DNA from: Desulfurococcales archaeon
GTDB taxonomy: Archaea; Thermoproteota; Thermoprotei_A; Sulfolobales; Desulfurococcaceae
Assembly: GCA_015521265.1 (NCBI GenBank)
Contig: WAON01000260.1
Location: forward strand, 1-6,869
Reading direction: 5' to 3'
DNA length: 6,869 bases
A model generated the notes under the pieces. It made no database searches. It worked only from the letters and a program-made list of their open reading frames with translations, and was not told the DNA's origin. A program made the position numbers and the translations under genes. Positions within the stretch are counted from its first letter, which is position 1, and every line of letters starts with the position of its first letter. Positions 5,015 to 6,869 of this stretch are shown piece by piece.

Positions 5015-5971
5015 ATGAGCAGGAGATCACCTGTAAAACCAAGCATTGGTGCACCCCGTAGAGTGGAAAAGCATAGATGGCTTAGGAGCGATGGGACCCC
5101 AAACTTTGAAGACAGGATATATAAGTCGACCGAGGAGTTGGAAATACTGGCTAAGAAGCCCGTTGCAAAAGCTTCCCCAGCAACCCCACTACTAGAAGCT
5201 ATCGAGGAAATGGCTAAGGGGTATAGAAGCCTCATAATTACGCGTAGCGATAAAATAGTTGGACTACTGGTTTCAATGCATCTAGTAAACTATCTTGGAG
5301 GGGGAGAGTACTATAAGATAATCGCTGAGAGGCATAGATACAATATCTATTCAGCTCTTGAGAAGGAGCCCGTTGAAACATTAATGGAGAGAAACCCGAT
5401 CGTAGCTTATATTGATGAAAAACTAGTTAACGTGTTGGAAAAAATGGTTATGCACGGCATAGGTATAATACCAGTAATTCTCAGGGATGGAACAGTTTAT
5501 GGAGTAATAACCGAGCATGACATAGTGAAATACCTATATGGTAAAGCTAGTACTGGTATAAAAGTCGAAGAAATAATGACAACACCGGTTATAAGCGTTG
5601 AAACAGGCTCAACTCTTAAGAAAGCAATGGAGACAATGGTAAAGTATGGTTTTAGGAGGATACCTGTTGTTGGAGACAATATTGTTCTCGGCATACTAAC
5701 TGCTAAAGATATTATACAATACTTTGGAACACATGAAGCCTTCAAACACACAGTAACGGGAGACATAAGGGAGATCCTAAAACTACCAGTAGACGACCTC
5801 ATGCGGAGAGAATTAGTAGCTGTAAAACCTGAAACGGATTTATCAGAGCTAGTAAGGAAGATGTTTGATAAAAACGTTGGTTCAGCACTAGTAGTTAACG
5901 ATAAAATGGAGTTACTTGGGATAGTTACAGAGAGAGACGTATTATACGCATTAGCCGCTAGGAGAAAATAA
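5015..5971 (+). CDS. Four-CBS-module protein with basic N-terminal extension
   Basis: A 318-residue protein. The first 40 or so residues are polar and strongly basic (SRRSPVKPSIGAPRRVEKHRW..., six Arg/Lys in the first 20) and are followed by four CBS modules: about 45-95, 118-175, 184-238 and 257-314. The G-x-x-T/S-x-x-D ribose signature is lost in module 1 (VGLLVSMHLV) but intact in module 2 (Thr166/Asp169), module 3 (Thr229/Asp232) and module 4 (Thr305/Asp308). Two Bateman pairs per chain could close into a ring of four modules. No enzymatic domain is attached. The basic tail might contact nucleic acid or ribosome, but that is inference. The ATG start is supported by GGAGGG at 6 nt and an upstream TATA box. 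It is followed after 40 bp by another four-CBS gene and preceded by a two-CBS gene. Confidence 0.9.
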   Translation: MSRRSPVKPSIGAPRRVEKHRWLRSDGTPNFEDRIYKSTEELEILAKKPVAKASPATPLLEAIEEMAKGYRSLIITRSDKIVGLLVSMHLVNYLGGGEYYKIIAERHRYNIYSALEKEPVETLMERNPIVAYIDEKLVNVLEKMVMHGIGIIPVILRDGTVYGVITEHDIVKYLYGKASTGIKVEEIMTTPVISVETGSTLKKAMETMVKYGFRRIPVVGDNIVLGILTAKDIIQYFGTHEAFKHTVTGDIREILKLPVDDLMRRELVAVKPETDLSELVRKMFDKNVGSALVVNDKMELLGIVTERDVLYALAARRK

Positions 5972-6011
5972 CGCGTTTAAAGGATTGAATTAGTCATAGT
6001 GGGTGGGATTA
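5972..6011 (+). promoter_or_regulatory. Short spacer with possible internal promoter and Shine-Dalgarno
   Basis: TTTAAA at 5976-5981 could be a weak TATA element with transcription starting close to the next start codon. GGTGGG at 6002-6007 precedes ATG 6012 by 4 nt and is the ribosome-binding site favouring that start over the in-frame GTG at 6003, which overlaps it. Confidence 0.35.
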
Positions 6012-6854
6012 ATGGTTATTGTTAAGGAAATTGTTAATCCCGATATACCGATTGTCGATAAAAACGATTCATTATATCATGCGTTCAAGATAATGGAGAA
6101 AACCGGTATTGATAAGGTAATAGTCTTAGAGAATAGAGTAGTTGAGCCGGGAAGGGAAGTTAAGACGTTAGCTGGTATACTTACTAGTAGAGATATAGTG
6201 TTAAAACTGGGTACTCAGAGAGTAAGGCTTACTACAGCGAGCAAACTACATGTTTCAAGCTTTATGAACATACCACCAATCTATATTTCACCGGATACGA
6301 GCATACTTGAAGCAGCCAAGATAATGGCTGATAAAAGAATAGGGATCCTACCAGTAGTTGAAGACAACCATGTTCTCGGGGGAATCCTGAGGGATCAGCT
6401 AGTGAGGCTTGCCTCTGAGGACGATACAGAAGTTAGGCATATAATGGATACAAACCCGGTAACTGCAAGGACTATTGATAGGGTATTAAAAGTTAGACAA
6501 GACATGCTGGGCAACGATATAAGCTTTATACCCGTACTCGATGAAAGAGATGAACTAGTCGGATACGTAACTATTTACGAAATAGCCTTCTCCCTAGTAA
6601 GGTTTGAAGACATAGTCCCGGCAAAATATCGTAAGGAGAGAATAATGCACCTCATAGTAGAAGACATAATGCGTTTCAGGCCGCCGCGCTTAAGGATAAT
6701 GGATACAGTTTCTAAAGCAGTCGTAGAAATATATAAGAAGAATAGTAGGGGTGCAGTAGTAGTAGATGAAGTAGGAAGATTAGCCGGCGTAGTAACTCCG
6801 CACATTATATTGAAGCATATAATAGAGAATAAACCCGAACTATTAGAAAAATAA
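6012..6854 (+). CDS. Four-CBS-module protein with degenerate ligand motifs
   Basis: A 280-residue protein from ATG 6012 (an in-frame GTG at 6003 would add three residues but overlaps the likely Shine-Dalgarno). CBS modules lie at about 4-67, 80-135, 140-197 and 215-272. Module 1 carries an insertion of about ten residues (RVVEPGREVK, 42-51) and is the only one with an intact ribose signature (Thr58/Asp61). In module 2 the signature reads GILRDQL (no Thr, Gln129 for Asp), in module 3 YVTIYEI (Glu190 for Asp), and in module 4 VVTPHII (Ile265 for Asp). It probably binds fewer ligands than its neighbour or serves as its structural partner. No other domain, signal peptide or membrane segment is seen. 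It probably shares a transcript with the preceding CBS gene. The frame closes at TAA 6852-6854; the last 15 bases of the window hold nothing identifiable. Confidence 0.9.
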   Translation: MVIVKEIVNPDIPIVDKNDSLYHAFKIMEKTGIDKVIVLENRVVEPGREVKTLAGILTSRDIVLKLGTQRVRLTTASKLHVSSFMNIPPIYISPDTSILEAAKIMADKRIGILPVVEDNHVLGGILRDQLVRLASEDDTEVRHIMDTNPVTARTIDRVLKVRQDMLGNDISFIPVLDERDELVGYVTIYEIAFSLVRFEDIVPAKYRKERIMHLIVEDIMRFRPPRLRIMDTVSKAVVEIYKKNSRGAVVVDEVGRLAGVVTPHIILKHIIENKPELLEK

Positions 6855-6869
6855 GTAAGAGTTGTATGC

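Noticed and set aside
6003..6011. GTG start at 6003 for the last CBS protein
   Set aside because: It overlaps the GGTGGG that best serves as ribosome-binding site for ATG 6012, and adds only three residues outside the CBS fold.
1..6869. Mobile element, CRISPR array, tRNA or rRNA
   Set aside because: No repeated spacers, terminal inverted repeats, transposase motifs or RNA-gene signatures were seen; intergenic gaps are all 124 bp or less.

Overview
The window looks like a chromosomal segment of a hyperthermophilic crenarchaeon, most likely Desulfurococcales (a Staphylothermus/Desulfurococcus-like organism). The basis is the gene content (NFACT/RqcH, a UPF0282 metallo-hydrolase, NucS, an archaeal Sm-like protein, stand-alone CBS proteins), the AT-rich sequence with many ATA, AGG and CTA codons, tightly packed genes and archaeal TATA-like elements. 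The genus is an inference from style, not from a search. No rRNA, tRNA, CRISPR array, insertion sequence or other mobile element is visible.

Left part (1-2696). The minus strand opens with the N-terminal 279 codons of an RqcH/Rqc2 (NFACT) homologue, cut by the window edge. Divergent from it, across a 73-bp spacer with a 12-bp perfect palindrome, lies a small three-helix membrane protein gene that resembles EMC6/Rab5-interacting proteins. Its 3' end overlaps by 9 bp the convergent end of a two-gene minus-strand operon: an SFM1-like SPOUT methyltransferase and, upstream of it with an ATGA overlap, a UPF0282 metallo-beta-lactamase-fold hydrolase.

Middle part (2697-4457). Across a 62-bp divergent spacer the plus strand carries nucS (mismatch-specific endonuclease NucS/EndoMS), directly abutted (TAAATG) by a class I SAM-dependent methyltransferase. 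An archaeal Sm/LSm protein follows, with its own probable promoter and a likely start downstream of the longest possible ORF.

Right part (4471-6854). Three consecutive genes made of CBS modules (2 + 4 + 4 = 10 modules) run in the same direction. The first is 13 nt behind the LSm gene and probably cotranscribed with it. The second has a 124-bp upstream gap with a good promoter and Shine-Dalgarno. The third follows after 40 bp. The nucleotide-binding signature is intact in the first, mostly intact in the second and largely lost in the third, which suggests division of labour among ligand-binding and structural subunits.

How the genes may work together: the left part gathers proteins whose eukaryotic relatives act at the ribosome or membrane (RQC elongation, EMC insertase subunit, uS3 arginine methylation). 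The middle couples DNA mismatch cleavage with a methyltransferase of unknown substrate. The right part couples RNA metabolism (LSm) with putative adenosyl-ligand sensors. These links rest on proximity and family knowledge, not on direct evidence.
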